This document shows positions 9,251-18,395 of a DNA stretch of 64,000 nucleotides, piece after piece. Under the pieces are notes generated by a model, which worked only from the letters and a program-made list of their open reading frames with translations, was not told the DNA's origin and did no database searches. Position 1 is the stretch's first letter; every line of letters starts with the position of its first letter. This stretch comes from Nocardioides piscis (GTDB lineage: Bacteria > Actinomycetota > Actinomycetes > Propionibacteriales > Nocardioidaceae), in NCBI RefSeq assembly GCF_011300215.1, contig NZ_CP049866.1, positions 3,597,001 through 3,661,000 on the forward strand, read 5' to 3'. The position numbers and the translations under genes are program-made.

Positions 9251-10005
9251 CGGCGGTCCTTCTTGTTGGGGTTTCCGATCTGACTGACTCCGGCCTTGCG
9301 CGGATCGAAGCGCTCTGCGGGCGGCTGCTCGCCGCGCAGCTCGGCCACGAGGTCGGTCACGGCGGCCATGATCCGCTCGGTCGTCTCGGTGATGACCGCT
9401 GCCGTCACCGGCTTGGCACCCAGGTCCGAGATGTCGACCGGATCACCGACCTTCATCCGGATGTGCTTGCGCGGGAACAGCCGCGGGCGCGACGAGTATG
9501 GATAGAGCAGGTCTTGTGCGCCCCAGTGGGCGACCGGCACGACGGGAGCTCCGGTGGCGAGGGCGATCCGGGCCGCGCCCGACTTGCCGACCATCGGCCA
9601 CAGGCCGGGATCGCGCGTCAGCGTCCCCTCCGGATAGACCACGACGCACTCGCCGCTGTTGACGGCCTCGACGGCTGCATCGAAGGCGCCGAGCGCCTTG
9701 CGCGAGAGCCGCTCCACCGGGATCTGGCCGGCCGAGCGGAGGACGGTGCCGACGAACTTCGTGCGGAACAGGCCGGACTTCGCGAGATATCGCGGGATGC
9801 GCCCGTGGTCCCACACGAAGAGGGCCGTCAGCAGGGGATCGACGTGCGAGACGTGGTTGACGACCAGGATGCACCCGCCCGAGGGCGGGATCTTCTCGCC
9901 ATCGATCCATGTCCGCCTCGTGACGGCCTGCATCGTGGGCTTGATCACCACAGCAGCGAAGTTCACCGCCCACCCACGCTTGCGTTGCACCTTGCGGACC
10001 GACAC
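9247..10005 (-). CDS. plsC: 1-acyl-sn-glycerol-3-phosphate acyltransferase
   Basis: 252 aa from a GTG at 10005 with AGGAGG upstream. It transfers an acyl chain to lysophosphatidic acid at the membrane. Acyltransferase block I NHVSHVDP (the HxxxxD catalytic pair), block II near KFVGTVLRSAGQIPVER, and block III VVYPEGTLTRD are present. An amphipathic N-terminal segment replaces a clear transmembrane helix. The C-terminal tail is basic and low-complexity. First gene of the plsC-gpsA pair, overlapping gpsA by 4 nt. Confidence 0.93.
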   Translation of the reverse strand: MSVRKVQRKRGWAVNFAAVVIKPTMQAVTRRTWIDGEKIPPSGGCILVVNHVSHVDPLLTALFVWDHGRIPRYLAKSGLFRTKFVGTVLRSAGQIPVERLSRKALGAFDAAVEAVNSGECVVVYPEGTLTRDPGLWPMVGKSGAARIALATGAPVVPVAHWGAQDLLYPYSSRPRLFPRKHIRMKVGDPVDISDLGAKPVTAAVITETTERIMAAVTDLVAELRGEQPPAERFDPRKAGVSQIGNPNKKDRR

Positions 10006-10065
10006 GCGAGACCCTCCTGATTGTCGCTGAGCAGGCTACTCGCACGCGGTGCGAAGATCTGGTGC

Positions 10066-10692
10066 GTGTCCCCTTCGCGCGTCGCCCAGACCTTCGTCGT
10101 GATCGTCCCGGTGAAGCCACCGGCACGCGGCAAGTCGCGGCTGGACGGACTCCCCACCGATCAACGCCGTGACCTGGCCGCTGCGTTCGCCCGCGACACC
10201 GTCGCTGCCGCGATGCGCACGCCCCAGGTCGAGGCCGTCCTGGCCGTCACCGACGACTTCCGCTTCGCTGCCGCCCTCCGCGCCGACGGGTGTGTCGTGA
10301 TCCCCGACGGCGTGACCGAGGACCTGAACGCCACGCTCCTCCAGGCGGGCGCCGAGGCCGCACGACGGTGGCCGACCTCGATGCCCGTGGCGCTGTGTGC
10401 AGACCTGCCCTGCCTGACGAGCCAGGACCTCGCCTCGGCCCTGGCCGAGGTGGACGGACCCTCGTTCGTCCGCGACGCCGCCGGAGCGGGGACGACGACC
10501 TACGTCGCACCCCATGCCCAGTTCGAGCCCGCCTTCGGTCTCGACTCGGCCGCCCACCACCTCGCGCGCGGCGCGGTCGAGGTCGGCAGTGCTGCGACGA
10601 CGTTGCGGCTCGACGTCGATGACCGTGCCGACCTGGCTGAGGCCCTGGCCCTGGGCGTGGGGATCCACACCGCGCGAGCCTGCGGCTCCTAG
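10066..10692 (+). CDS. cofC: 2-phospho-L-lactate (phosphoenolpyruvate) guanylyltransferase CofC
   Basis: CofC activates phospholactate or phosphoenolpyruvate with GTP in coenzyme F420 synthesis, a pathway typical of actinobacteria. About 208 aa from the GTG at 10066, which puts the start just before VIVPVKPPARGKSRL, the nucleotide-binding opening of the family. Also present: AVTDDFRF, CADLPCLTSQDL (metal-binding Asp region) and GTTTYVAPHAQFEPAFG. A TTG at 10021 would lengthen the N-terminus with unconserved residues. No other F420 gene is in the window. Divergent from plsC. Confidence 0.9.
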   Translation: MSPSRVAQTFVVIVPVKPPARGKSRLDGLPTDQRRDLAAAFARDTVAAAMRTPQVEAVLAVTDDFRFAAALRADGCVVIPDGVTEDLNATLLQAGAEAARRWPTSMPVALCADLPCLTSQDLASALAEVDGPSFVRDAAGAGTTTYVAPHAQFEPAFGLDSAAHHLARGAVEVGSAATTLRLDVDDRADLAEALALGVGIHTARACGS

Positions 10693-10711
10693 CCCTGGGA
10701 GCTTCCGGGCA

Positions 10712-11184
10712 TCAAGCTGATCGTCCGTTCGGTCGTGGAGTGCTAGCGGCAGGCTCGAGCTGACCCACCAGCCGACGTACGTGGTCGAGGTCCGCGGGCC
10801 CGGTGACAGAGAAGTGTCTGCGGAACGGCCTGCGCCTGCCACGCGATGCCACGGCGTGCAGGACGCCGACGACTGTCGCCCCCACCAGCGTCAGCCACAC
10901 CGGGACCGAGACGAGGTCCGGGCCGAAGACATCCACTCCGCTCTCGTTCGCCGTCGCCCCCAACGTGGCGGCAGCGAGGAGCGCCGAGATCCCCGAGCCG
11001 ACGACCTCGGGCCAGCTACGGCCCCGTCGACGAGCTCGCTGCGATCAGCCTTGCGCTCCCTGCCCATCGCCCGAACGATCTCCTCGTGCTCCTTGAGGAC
11101 GAAGACGTCGAGATCCTCCAGCGCGAACAGGTACGGCGGCACCGTCCTCGACCACGTGCGGACGTTGGGGATCTGACTGGTCAT
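10712..11184 (-). pseudogene. Small two-helix membrane protein of unknown function, frameshifted
   Basis: I do not recognise the family. From the ATG at 11184 the frame reads [25 protein letters not shown], a soluble acidic stretch, then breaks around 11020-11025. The alternative frame continues SWPEVVGSGISALLAAATLG and, after ESGVDVFGPDLVSV, a second hydrophobic span VWLTLVGATVVGVLHAVAS, then a basic tail to the stop at 10712. One added base in the GGGG/CC run joins both halves into about 157 aa with two membrane helices. The two open pieces overlap exactly as a single-base loss predicts. It is convergent with cofC and lies downstream of the HU gene. Confidence 0.65.
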
Positions 11185-11273
11185 CGACGACTCCGAGATG
11201 GCAGGCGAGGTTCGCTACGCGAGAAGGCTGCTGGTGCGTTCGGTCGGCCTGGACACCCTCCGCAAATGCATCG

Positions 11274-11303
11274 ATGGCGGACCACCCGAGGGTGACCCGC
11301 CAT
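11274..11303 (-). terminator. Imperfect hairpin downstream of hupB
   Basis: Arms ATGGCGG (11274-11280) and CCGCCAT (11297-11303) with a further partly paired inner segment lie 13 nt past the HU stop. No strong T-tract follows, so termination is likely but not certain. Confidence 0.5.
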
Positions 11304-11315
11304 CAATGTGTCGAA

Positions 11316-12041
11316 TCAGGACTTCTTGGCCGGGGACTTCTTGGCCGTGGTCTTCTTCGCAGTGCTGGTCTTCTTGGTCGTCGTCGACTTCGACGCGGTC
11401 GACTTCGCCGCCGTGGTCTTCTTGGCCGGCGTCGACTTCTTCGCTGCCGTGGTCTTCTTGGCGGCGCTCGTCTTGGCGGCCGTGGTCTTCTTGGCCGGCG
11501 TGGACTTCTTCGCTGCCGTGGTCTTCTTGGCGGCGCTCGTCTTGGCGGTCGTGGTCTTCTTGGCCGGCGTGGACTTCTTCGCCGCACTGGTCTTCTTGGC
11601 CGCCGTCGACTTCGACGCGGTCGACTTCTTGGCGCCGCTCGAGCTCTTGGTCGGAGTGACGGCGTTGGCTGCAGCCTTGGCCGGCGCGGCCGCCGCGGCG
11701 GCGACCGCCCGCACAGCGGCGGGCGGAGAGGGCATCGTCGCGGCAGTGAGCTTCGGCAGCTTCTTCGCGCCGGAGATGATGTTCTTGAGGTCCTGGCCGG
11801 GGGTGAACTTGGGGACGGCCTTCTTCTTCGACTTCATCCGTTCGCCGGTCTGCGGGTTGCGCACCCAGCGGGCATTTCGGACCGTCTTCTCGAAGGAGCC
11901 GAACCCGGTGATGGCGACCTTCTCGCCCCGAGCGACCTCGCGGGTGATCGTGTCGATCACCGAGTCGAGAGCGTGGGCGGCCTGCTTGCGGTTCCCCTCG
12001 TAGCGAGCGGCGAGCGCATCGATGAGCTGTGTCTTGTTCAC
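11316..12041 (-). CDS. hupB: HU-type histone-like DNA-binding protein with long KAK-rich tail
   Basis: 241 aa from a GTG at 12041, giving [20 protein letters not shown]; a GGAAGGGAAG ribosome site precedes it. Residues 1-90 are a complete HU fold ([22 protein letters not shown] in the DNA-binding arm). Residues from about 140 are a low-complexity basic tail of repeated [20 protein letters not shown] units, the histone H1-like extension seen in mycobacterial and streptomycete HupB/HupS. The tail is encoded by near-identical repeats about 48-99 nt long, so its length is prone to change by recombination or misassembly. It binds DNA non-specifically and compacts the nucleoid. Confidence 0.95.
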   Translation of the reverse strand: MNKTQLIDALAARYEGNRKQAAHALDSVIDTITREVARGEKVAITGFGSFEKTVRNARWVRNPQTGERMKSKKKAVPKFTPGQDLKNIISGAKKLPKLTAATMPSPPAAVRAVAAAAAAPAKAAANAVTPTKSSSGAKKSTASKSTAAKKTSAAKKSTPAKKTTTAKTSAAKKTTAAKKSTPAKKTTAAKTSAAKKTTAAKKSTPAKKTTAAKSTASKSTTTKKTSTAKKTTAKKSPAKKS

Positions 12042-12184
12042 TAGCTTCCCTTCCAATGAACCACGGAGCCGCGCTTGTGCACGACGACTTCCAAGGCACG
12101 CTAGGCATTCGCGGCAGGTGCCACAATCACCGGAGAGGGTTTTGGCTCGCTTTTCTTTTCCCGACGTGGGCGTTCGTGCCCGGC

Positions 12185-12790
12185 TCAGGCCCGTTGGGTG
12201 GCGGGCTTCCAGCTCGGACGAGTCGTTTCGTATGCCGCGATGTCGGCGTCGTGACCCATCGTGATCCCGATGTCGTCGAGCCCTTCGAGCAGCCGGTGCC
12301 GGGTGTAGTCGTCGATGTCGAACGAGTCCTGGATGGCGTCAGGACCCGCACCAGCACTGACAGTTCGCGACTCGAGGTCGACAGTGATCGTCGCGCCGGG
12401 GTTGTCCTCGAGGTGGTCCCACAGACGCTGGACGACCTTCTCGTCGACCTGCGCGGCGAGCAACCCGGCGTTGCCGGAGTTGCCGCGGAAGATGTCGGCG
12501 AAGCGCGAGGAGATCACGACCCGGAAGCCGTAGTTCTGCAACGCCCACACGGCGTGCTCGCGCGAACTGCCGGTGCCGAAGTCGGGTCCGGCAACCAGGA
12601 CGGTGCCGGCGGCATACTCGGGCTTGTTGAGCACGAAGCCCTCGTCACCGCGCCAGGCGGCGAAGAGCCCGTCCTCGAAGCCCGTGCGGGTGACGCGCTT
12701 GAGATAGACGGCCGGGATGATCTGGTCGGTGTCGACGTTGCTGCGACGCAGCGGCACGCCGACCCCGGTGTGGGTGGTGAAGGGCTCCAT
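12185..12790 (-). CDS. leuD: 3-isopropylmalate dehydratase small subunit
   Basis: 201 aa swivelling-domain subunit that, with LeuC, isomerises 2- to 3-isopropylmalate in leucine synthesis. Conserved features are the N-terminal [33 protein letters not shown] for substrate binding, and [11 protein letters not shown]. It begins 3 nt after the leuC stop, so the subunits are made from one transcript. No terminator with a T-run is visible after it before the HU promoter region. Confidence 0.97.
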   Translation of the reverse strand: MEPFTTHTGVGVPLRRSNVDTDQIIPAVYLKRVTRTGFEDGLFAAWRGDEGFVLNKPEYAAGTVLVAGPDFGTGSSREHAVWALQNYGFRVVISSRFADIFRGNSGNAGLLAAQVDEKVVQRLWDHLEDNPGATITVDLESRTVSAGAGPDAIQDSFDIDDYTRHRLLEGLDDIGITMGHDADIAAYETTRPSWKPATQRA

Positions 12791-12793
12791 GGC

Positions 12794-14232
12794 TCAGGCC
12801 TCCTGCAGGGTCTGGGCGCCGGCCTGGCTTGCGGTGACCAGGTCGGCAGGTGAGGACAGGGTTCCGCGGATGGCGGTGGCGGCGGCTACGGGGATCGAGA
12901 CGAGGTGCGTGCGCCCACCCTTGCCCTGTCGCCCCTCGAAGTTGCGGTTGGAGGTCGACGCGCTGCGCTCCTGGGGTGCGAGCTGGTCGGGGTTCATGCC
13001 CAGGCACATCGAGCACCCGGCGCCGCGCCACTCCGCACCGGCGGCGATGAAGATCTTGTCGAGCCCTTCTTCCTGGGCCTGCAGCCGAACCCGCACCGAC
13101 CCGGGGACGACGAGCAGCCGGGTGTCCTCGGCGACCTGGTGGCCCTCGATGATCGAGGCCGCAAGACGCAGGTCCTCGATCCGCCCGTTGGTGCACGATC
13201 CGACGAAGACCGTGTCGACCTTGACCTCGCGCATCGGCGTCCCGGCCTCGAGGCCCATGTATTCCAGGGCCTTCTGGGTCGCGATCTTGTCGGTGGCGTC
13301 GTCGAAGTCGTCGGGGCTCGGGACCGAGCCGCCCAGCGGGACGCCCTGGCCGGGGTTGGTGCCCCAGGTGACGAACGGAGTCATGACCGAGGCATCGAGC
13401 ACGATCTCCTCGTCGAAGGTCGCGTCGTCGTCGGTCCGCAGGCTCCGCCAGTGCTCGACGGCTGCGTCCCAGTCGGCGCCCTTCGGTGCCTCCGGCTTGC
13501 CCTGGATGTAGTCGAAGGTCGTCTGGTCGGGAGCGATCATCCCGGCCTTGGCGCCCCACTCGATGGACATGTTGCAGACCGTCATCCGGCCCTCCATCGA
13601 GAGCTCCTCGATGGCCTGCCCTCGGTATTCGACGATGTAGCCCTGACCGCCGCCGGTGCCGGTGTGGGTGATCAGGGTGAGCACCAGGTCCTTGGCCGTG
13701 ACCCCCTCGGGCAGGCTGCCGTTGACCGTGACCGCCATCGTCTTGGGCCTGGCCTGGGTCAGCGTCTGGGTGGCCAGCACGTGCTCGACCTCGGAGGTGC
13801 CGATGCCGAACGCGATCGCACCGAAGGCGCCGTGCGTGGACGTGTGGCTGTCGCCGCACACGATCGTCATCCCCGGCTGGGTGAGCCCGAGCTGCGGACC
13901 GACGACGTGCACGATGCCCTGCTCGATGTCGCCGAGCGGGTGGAGCCTGACTCCGAACTCGTCCGCGTTCTTGCGAAGCGTCTCGACCTGCAACCGGGAG
14001 ACGGGGTCGGCGATCGGCTTGTCCCAGTCCAGGGTCGGGACGTTGTGGTCCTCGGTCGCGAGCGTCAGGTCGGGGCGGCGCACCTTGCGGCCGGCCAGCC
14101 TCAGTCCGTCGAACGCCTGCGGGGACGTCACCTCATGGATGAGGTGGAGGTCGATGTAGAGGAGATCGGGTTCCCCGGGGCACTGCGGACGACGTGTTCG
14201 TCCCATACCTTCTCAGCCAGGGTCTTGCCCAT
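12794..14232 (-). pseudogene. leuC: 3-isopropylmalate dehydratase large subunit, frameshift near the N-terminus
   Basis: The [4Fe-4S] aconitase-family catalytic subunit. The ATG at 14232, with AAGGAG upstream, starts [19 protein letters not shown]; after the C4 run at 14173-14176 (GGGG on the coding strand) the frame is lost, and the neighbouring frame carries [20 protein letters not shown] and the rest of LeuC to 12794. One extra G gives [12 protein letters not shown], the conserved sequence. Downstream, [30 protein letters not shown] and the cluster cysteines in [11 protein letters not shown] are intact. With leuD adjacent and intact, error in the sequence is likelier than a dead gene. Confidence 0.93.
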
Positions 14233-14342
14233 CGTCGTGCTCCTTCTCGCATCTGTGGTGCTCATCAGCTGGTGCGCGCAGGTCAGGGATGGTGACGCTG
14301 CGTGCTCTGCGACACTACCTCTTGCATCCCATGATCTGAGAC

Positions 14343-14354
14343 GGCAGTATTGCC
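14343..14354. promoter_or_regulatory. Possible operator in the leuC-iclR divergent promoter
   Basis: The 124-nt gap between the divergent leuC and iclR starts contains the inverted repeat GGCA-GTAT-TGCC just before the IclR ATG. NdgR/LtbR-type IclR proteins are known to bind between their gene and leuCD in actinobacteria, so this is a candidate site. The arms are only 4 bp, so support is weak. Confidence 0.3.
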
Positions 14355-14356
14355 AT

Positions 14357-15079
14357 ATGGACAACTCTAGCGGAGTCGGCGTGCTCGACAAGGCGGCCCT
14401 CGTGCTCTCGGCGCTCGAGGCCGGACCCGCCACCCTCGCCGGACTGGTGGCAGGCACCGGGCTTGCTCGCCCCACGGCGCACCGGCTGGCGGTCGCGCTC
14501 GAGCACCACCGTCTGGTCGCTCGTGACATGCAGGGCCGGTTCGTGCTGGGCCCCCGGCTGGCCGAGCTGTCCGCCGCGGCCGGCGAGGACCGACTTCTCG
14601 CCGCAGCAGGCCCCGTCCTGGCGCGGCTGCGCGACATCACCGGCGAGTCCGCCCAGCTGTGGCGTCGCCAGGGCGAGCACCGCGTGTGTGTCGCCGCGGC
14701 CGAGCGCCCGTCCGGCCTGCGCGACACGATCCCGGTCGGTTCCCAGCTCACCATGCGCGCCGGCTCGGCTGCGCAGGTGCTCCTCGCCTGGGAGGACCCC
14801 GAGCGCATGCACCGCGGTCTCCAGAACGCAGCCTTCTCCGCGACCGCCCTCTCCGGGATACGGCGCCGCGGCTGGGCCCAATCGGTGGGCGAGCGCGAGC
14901 AGGGGGTTGCGTCGGTCTCGGCCCCGGTCCGCTCCCCCGGCGGCAAGATCATCGCGGCAGTCTCGGTGTCGGGCCCGCTGGAGCGACTCTCGCGCCAGCC
15001 CGGCCGGATGCATGCCCCCGCCGTACTCGCTGCTGCGGAGCGCCTCTCCGAGTCCTTGCGGCGCGCGGCCGCCGACTGA
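14357..15079 (+). CDS. ndgR: IclR-family transcriptional regulator (NdgR/LtbR-like)
   Basis: 240 aa from the ATG at 14357. N-terminal winged HTH (VLDKAALVLSALEAGPATLAGL, GLARPTAHRLAVALEHH), then the IclR effector domain (RLRDITGESAQLWRRQGEHRV, GSAAQVLLAW, GVASVSAPVRSPGGKIIAAVSVSGP). In Streptomyces (NdgR) and Corynebacterium (LtbR) the orthologue sits divergent from leuCD and controls leucine and amino-acid genes; the same arrangement is seen here, so the assignment rests on both sequence type and position. The symbol is by this orthology. Confidence 0.85.
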   Translation: MDNSSGVGVLDKAALVLSALEAGPATLAGLVAGTGLARPTAHRLAVALEHHRLVARDMQGRFVLGPRLAELSAAAGEDRLLAAAGPVLARLRDITGESAQLWRRQGEHRVCVAAAERPSGLRDTIPVGSQLTMRAGSAAQVLLAWEDPERMHRGLQNAAFSATALSGIRRRGWAQSVGEREQGVASVSAPVRSPGGKIIAAVSVSGPLERLSRQPGRMHAPAVLAAAERLSESLRRAAAD

Positions 15080-15091
15080 ACGACTCAGCGC

Positions 15092-15574
15092 TCAGAACAA
15101 CGCGTCCTGCTCCAGGTCGAGCAGTGTCTGCTTGCGCTCCAGTCCACCGGCATAGCCGGTGAGGGTGCCGTTGGCGCCGATCACCCGGTGACAGGGAATC
15201 ACGATCGGGATGGGGTTGCGCCCGTTGGCCAGGCCCACCGCGCGGCTCGCGGCGTTGGTCATCCCGAGCCGGCCGGCGATCTCGCCGTAGGACGCCGTGG
15301 CGCCGTAGCCGATCAGGACCAGCTGCTCCCAGACCCGCTGCTGGAAGTCCGAACCGACGGGCGCGAGCGGCAGGTCGAACTCCTTGAGGTCGCGGGAGAA
15401 ATATGCCGTGAGCTGACGCACCGCCTCTGCGAGGACGGGGTGGGCGTCGTTGCGTCCACCGATCGGGCGACCGTCGACGGGACTGAGGAACGGCGAGAAG
15501 TTGATCGCACTGATCTTGTCGTCGCGCTCGACGACTCGCAGGTCACCGATGGGCGAGGGCAACACGGTCCACAT
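15092..15574 (-). CDS. ogt: Methylated-DNA--protein-cysteine methyltransferase
   Basis: 160 aa suicide enzyme that moves O6-alkyl groups from guanine to its own cysteine. Active-site motif IPIVIPCHRVIGANGTLTGYAGGL contains the PCHR acceptor Cys; the helix-turn-helix SYGEIAGRLGMTNAASRAVGLANGRNP precedes it. It starts 1 nt after the stop of the Ada-AlkA gene, so direct reversal and base excision of alkyl damage are co-expressed. Confidence 0.95.
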   Translation of the reverse strand: MWTVLPSPIGDLRVVERDDKISAINFSPFLSPVDGRPIGGRNDAHPVLAEAVRQLTAYFSRDLKEFDLPLAPVGSDFQQRVWEQLVLIGYGATASYGEIAGRLGMTNAASRAVGLANGRNPIPIVIPCHRVIGANGTLTGYAGGLERKQTLLDLEQDALF

Positions 15575-15575
15575 G

Positions 15576-17048
15576 TCAGGAGTCTCCTTGGGTGTGCACG
15601 AGGGAATGCCACAGGTGTGCCTGGGCATAGGAACGCCACGGCCGCCAGGCCCCGGTGTCGAGGTCAGCCGGCGCTCCGAGCCGGCGCAGCGCGTCGCGGG
15701 TGCCGAGGTCGGTCTCGAGCAGCACATCGGGGTGACCGAGCGCGCGCATCGAGATGTAGTCGGCCGTCCAGGGGCCGATGCCCGGCAGCGCCAGCAGGCC
15801 GTGGCGTACGTCGTCCCGGTCGGCGGCGCGGTCGAGGACGATCGTCGCATCGGCGAGCGCGGCGCACAGACCGGTCAGAGCGCGCCCCCTGGAGCGGGGC
15901 ATCGGCAGGCTCTCCGGATCCAGCGCGGCCAGCACCGCGACGTCGGGAAACAGGTGGGTGAGGCCCGGCACCCCTGTCTCGACCTCGGCGCCGTGATCGT
16001 GCGTGAGCCTGGCCGCAACGGTGCGCGCGCCGGCCACGCTGACCTGCTGGCCGAGGACGGCCCGGATGGCGACCTCGTTGCCGTCGACGTGGCCGGGCAC
16101 GCGGAGACCCGGAGTCCTGCGGACCAGCGGACCGAGGACTGGATCGGCCCCGAACGCGTCCGAGACCGCGACCGGGTCGCAGTCGGCATCGAGCAGGCGC
16201 CTCGCCCGTTCGACGGCGGCGCTCGTGTCTCGCAGGTCGCTCAGCGCGAGCTCGGCGCGCACGAACGCCGTCACCGAGGGCTCGGTCACGTCGGGAAGGG
16301 TCAGGCGCAGGGTCGCGGGACCGTGCGGAAGCATCAGGGTGCGCGCATATGACGTGTCGTCGACCAGCTCGACGCCCGGCACTGCGCGCCTGCGCAGGAA
16401 GTCGAGGAGCACAGAGCCCGCATAGGGCGCGCGCACCGCCAGTCGGACCACGATCACGCCCTCGGCAGCGGCTCCCCCGGCGCGGCGTCCCCTGAGCTGG
16501 CTCGGGGAGGTGGCGTAGACCTCCCGCACCGTCTCGTTGAACTGGCGCACGCTGCCGAAACCGGCGGCGAACGCCACGTCGGTGAAGGCGAGGTCGGTCG
16601 TCTCGATCAGCACCCTCGCTGTCTGGGCGCGGTGCGCGCGGGCGAGCGAGAGGGGGCCTGCTCCGAGCTCCTGGGTCAGCAGCCGGCCCAGGTGGCGGGG
16701 TGTGTAGCCGAGCCGCGAGGCGAGTCCGCCGACGCCTTCGCGATCGACCACGCCATCGGCGATCAGGCGCATGGTCCGCCCGGCCACGTCGGCGGCGACG
16801 TCCCAGTCGGGACTACCGGGCGTGGCGTCGGGGCGACAACGCTTGCAGGCCCGGAAACCGGCCGCCTGAGCACTGGCGGTGGTGCGGTGGAAGGTCACGT
16901 TGCCGGGAGCCGGGGTGCGTGCCGGGCAGCTGGGCCGGCAATAGATCCCGGTCGTGCGTACGGCGGTGTAGAAGACCCCGTCGAAGCGTCGATCCATGCT
17001 CTGGACGGCGCGATAGCAGGACTCGTGGTCGAGGTCCCGTCGCTTCAT
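15576..17048 (-). CDS. alkA: Ada-type regulator fused to AlkA 3-methyladenine DNA glycosylase
   Basis: About 490 aa from the ATG at 17048 (another ATG at 17054 is possible). Domains: an Ada zinc/acceptor domain (about residues 5-75) with C-x3-C in GIYCRPSCPA and C-x2-C in CKRCRP; an AraC-type HTH (about 85-190, ending DVAFAAGFGSVRQFNETVRE); and a C-terminal AlkA glycosylase (about 200-490) with the HhH motif LLALPGIGPWTADYISMRALG and an Asp in LLETD. It senses methyl-phosphotriesters, activates transcription and excises alkylated bases. This fusion is common in actinobacteria. It leads the two-gene operon with ogt. Confidence 0.94.
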   Translation of the reverse strand: MKRRDLDHESCYRAVQSMDRRFDGVFYTAVRTTGIYCRPSCPARTPAPGNVTFHRTTASAQAAGFRACKRCRPDATPGSPDWDVAADVAGRTMRLIADGVVDREGVGGLASRLGYTPRHLGRLLTQELGAGPLSLARAHRAQTARVLIETTDLAFTDVAFAAGFGSVRQFNETVREVYATSPSQLRGRRAGGAAAEGVIVVRLAVRAPYAGSVLLDFLRRRAVPGVELVDDTSYARTLMLPHGPATLRLTLPDVTEPSVTAFVRAELALSDLRDTSAAVERARRLLDADCDPVAVSDAFGADPVLGPLVRRTPGLRVPGHVDGNEVAIRAVLGQQVSVAGARTVAARLTHDHGAEVETGVPGLTHLFPDVAVLAALDPESLPMPRSRGRALTGLCAALADATIVLDRAADRDDVRHGLLALPGIGPWTADYISMRALGHPDVLLETDLGTRDALRRLGAPADLDTGAWRPWRSYAQAHLWHSLVHTQGDS

Positions 17049-17120
17049 GACCATGATTGTGGACCACGCGAGCGCCCTGACCCAGCGGAAATCGGACAGT
17101 GCGGCGCACAGGAAGAACAA

Positions 17121-17150
17121 GGAAGGCCAGCCCTGGTGGACTGGCCTTCC
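17121..17150 (-). terminator. Terminator after tRNA-Glu
   Basis: Perfect 10-bp stem (GGAAGGCCAG / CTGGCCTTCC) with a 10-nt loop, 8 nt beyond the tRNA-Glu 3' end and followed on the minus strand by the T-rich TTGTTCTTCC. Confidence 0.8.
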
Positions 17151-17158
17151 TCGAGTTG

Positions 17159-17231
17159 TACCCCCGACCGGATTTGAACCGGCGTTACCGCCGTGAGAGG
17201 GCGACGTCCTAGGCCGCTAGACGACGGGGGC
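17159..17231 (-). tRNA. tRNA-Glu (anticodon CTC)
   Basis: 73 nt cloverleaf on the minus strand. It has a D-arm GTCTAGCGGCCTAGGAC, an anticodon stem-loop CGCCCTCTCACGGCG with anticodon CTC, and a T-arm CCGGTTCAAATCCGG. Acceptor stem GCCCCCG pairs with CGGGGGT (terminal G-U), discriminator A. CCA is not encoded. It shares the neighbourhood with tRNA-Gln and gltX, whose enzyme charges it. Confidence 0.96.
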
Positions 17232-17310
17232 AGGCACTCTTTCGTGAAGCGAACGGAACTATAACCATGGCTGCAGCTCCGTCCAAATCCCCGGTGGAGC
17301 AGGGATTTCG

Positions 17311-17382
17311 CTGGGATACTAGGACTCGAACCTAGAATAACTGGACCAGAACCAGTCGTGTTGCCAATTACACCATATCCCA
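17311..17382 (-). tRNA. tRNA-Gln (anticodon CTG)
   Basis: 72 nt cloverleaf on the minus strand: acceptor TGGGATA / TATCCCA, D-arm TGGTGTAATTGGCAACA, anticodon stem ACTGG-CCAGT around loop TTCTGGT (anticodon CTG), T-arm CTAGGTTCGAGTCCTAG, discriminator G. CCA is not encoded. It lies 79 nt upstream of tRNA-Glu and is likely co-transcribed with it. Confidence 0.95.
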
Positions 17383-17436
17383 CTGACTTACTGGTTTTTG
17401 GCCCTTCCGGCGCACCTTCAGGACCGAGAAGAAACC

Positions 17437-18378
17437 TTACACGTGGCCCCGCGGCCGTTCCAAAACGGAAGGGCTCACGGTCGTCGCGAGGCCCATTCGG
17501 CGCGCCAGCCACGTCGCCAGGACGAGATAGACGAGCGACTGGGTCAGGGTCCCGGGCAGGCTCCACCAGGTCCCCCCGGTGGGCGTGAGCGCACTTGTCA
17601 TGTCGGAGAACGCGAGCGCGAGCCCGAAGGCGAGGAAGTTGTTGAGCACGTGCATGGCGATGGCAGCCTCGAGGCCGCCGGTGAGGATGACGAGCGCTCC
17701 GGCGACGAGGCCGAAGGCAAGCCGGTCGACGAAGATCGGCAGGTCCTGCCCGATGCCGTGGGCCACGGCGAACAACAGTGCGGACAGCACCACGGCGACG
17801 ATCCGGGCGGCTGCGAGCCCACCCATCGCCTGCATCAGGTAGCCGCGGAACGCGAACTCCTCCCCCGCCGCCTGGAGCGGGGTGAGGATCAGCACGACGA
17901 GCAGGAAGTCGCGCGTGGTGGTCGTGAAGTCGTTCAGCCGGCCGGACAGCTCCGAGCCCGTGTCGGGCTGGGGCACGAACGAGGAGACCATCACAGTCGC
18001 GATCAGTGCCACCACCGAGACCCCCAGACAGGCCAGGAGGAAGCGCCACCGGACGCGTCCCGCCACCGAAAGGAGCCAACGGGGATGGAGCCGGTGCAGC
18101 AGGACGTTGAGCAGGATCGCGATCGGGATCGCCGTGGCGAGCACGATGTTGACGTAGGCGAGGCCGAGCGGCCTCACGTCGTCCAGGTCGGTGACCGACC
18201 TCAGGCCCTCGCGGACCGGCTCACCTGTGGCGACGAGCCAGGCGGCGACGGGCACCAGCGCGGTGAGCGGCGCGAGCACGAACACACCGATCACCAGCAA
18301 AGGCACGCCGAGGATCGGACGCCACGGACCGGGTCGTCCCAGGCGCTGCAGCTGGTGGTAGCCGAGGGGCTCGTCCAT
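17437..18378 (-). CDS. CPBP-family intramembrane metalloprotease
   Basis: 313 aa polytopic membrane protein with about seven to eight hydrophobic segments. The CPBP (Rce1/Abi-like) active-site motifs are present: EExxxR in AAGEEFAFRGYL, an HxxxD-like HGIGQD after LLFAVA, and HVLNNFLAF. The family cleaves prenylated or signal-like substrates in the membrane; the bacterial substrate here is unknown. It lies 18 nt after gltX in the reading direction (gltX stop side faces its start), with the tRNA genes further downstream. Confidence 0.9.
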   Translation of the reverse strand: MDEPLGYHQLQRLGRPGPWRPILGVPLLVIGVFVLAPLTALVPVAAWLVATGEPVREGLRSVTDLDDVRPLGLAYVNIVLATAIPIAILLNVLLHRLHPRWLLSVAGRVRWRFLLACLGVSVVALIATVMVSSFVPQPDTGSELSGRLNDFTTTTRDFLLVVLILTPLQAAGEEFAFRGYLMQAMGGLAAARIVAVVLSALLFAVAHGIGQDLPIFVDRLAFGLVAGALVILTGGLEAAIAMHVLNNFLAFGLALAFSDMTSALTPTGGTWWSLPGTLTQSLVYLVLATWLARRMGLATTVSPSVLERPRGHV

Positions 18379-18395
18379 CGTCAGCCGGACCGTGC

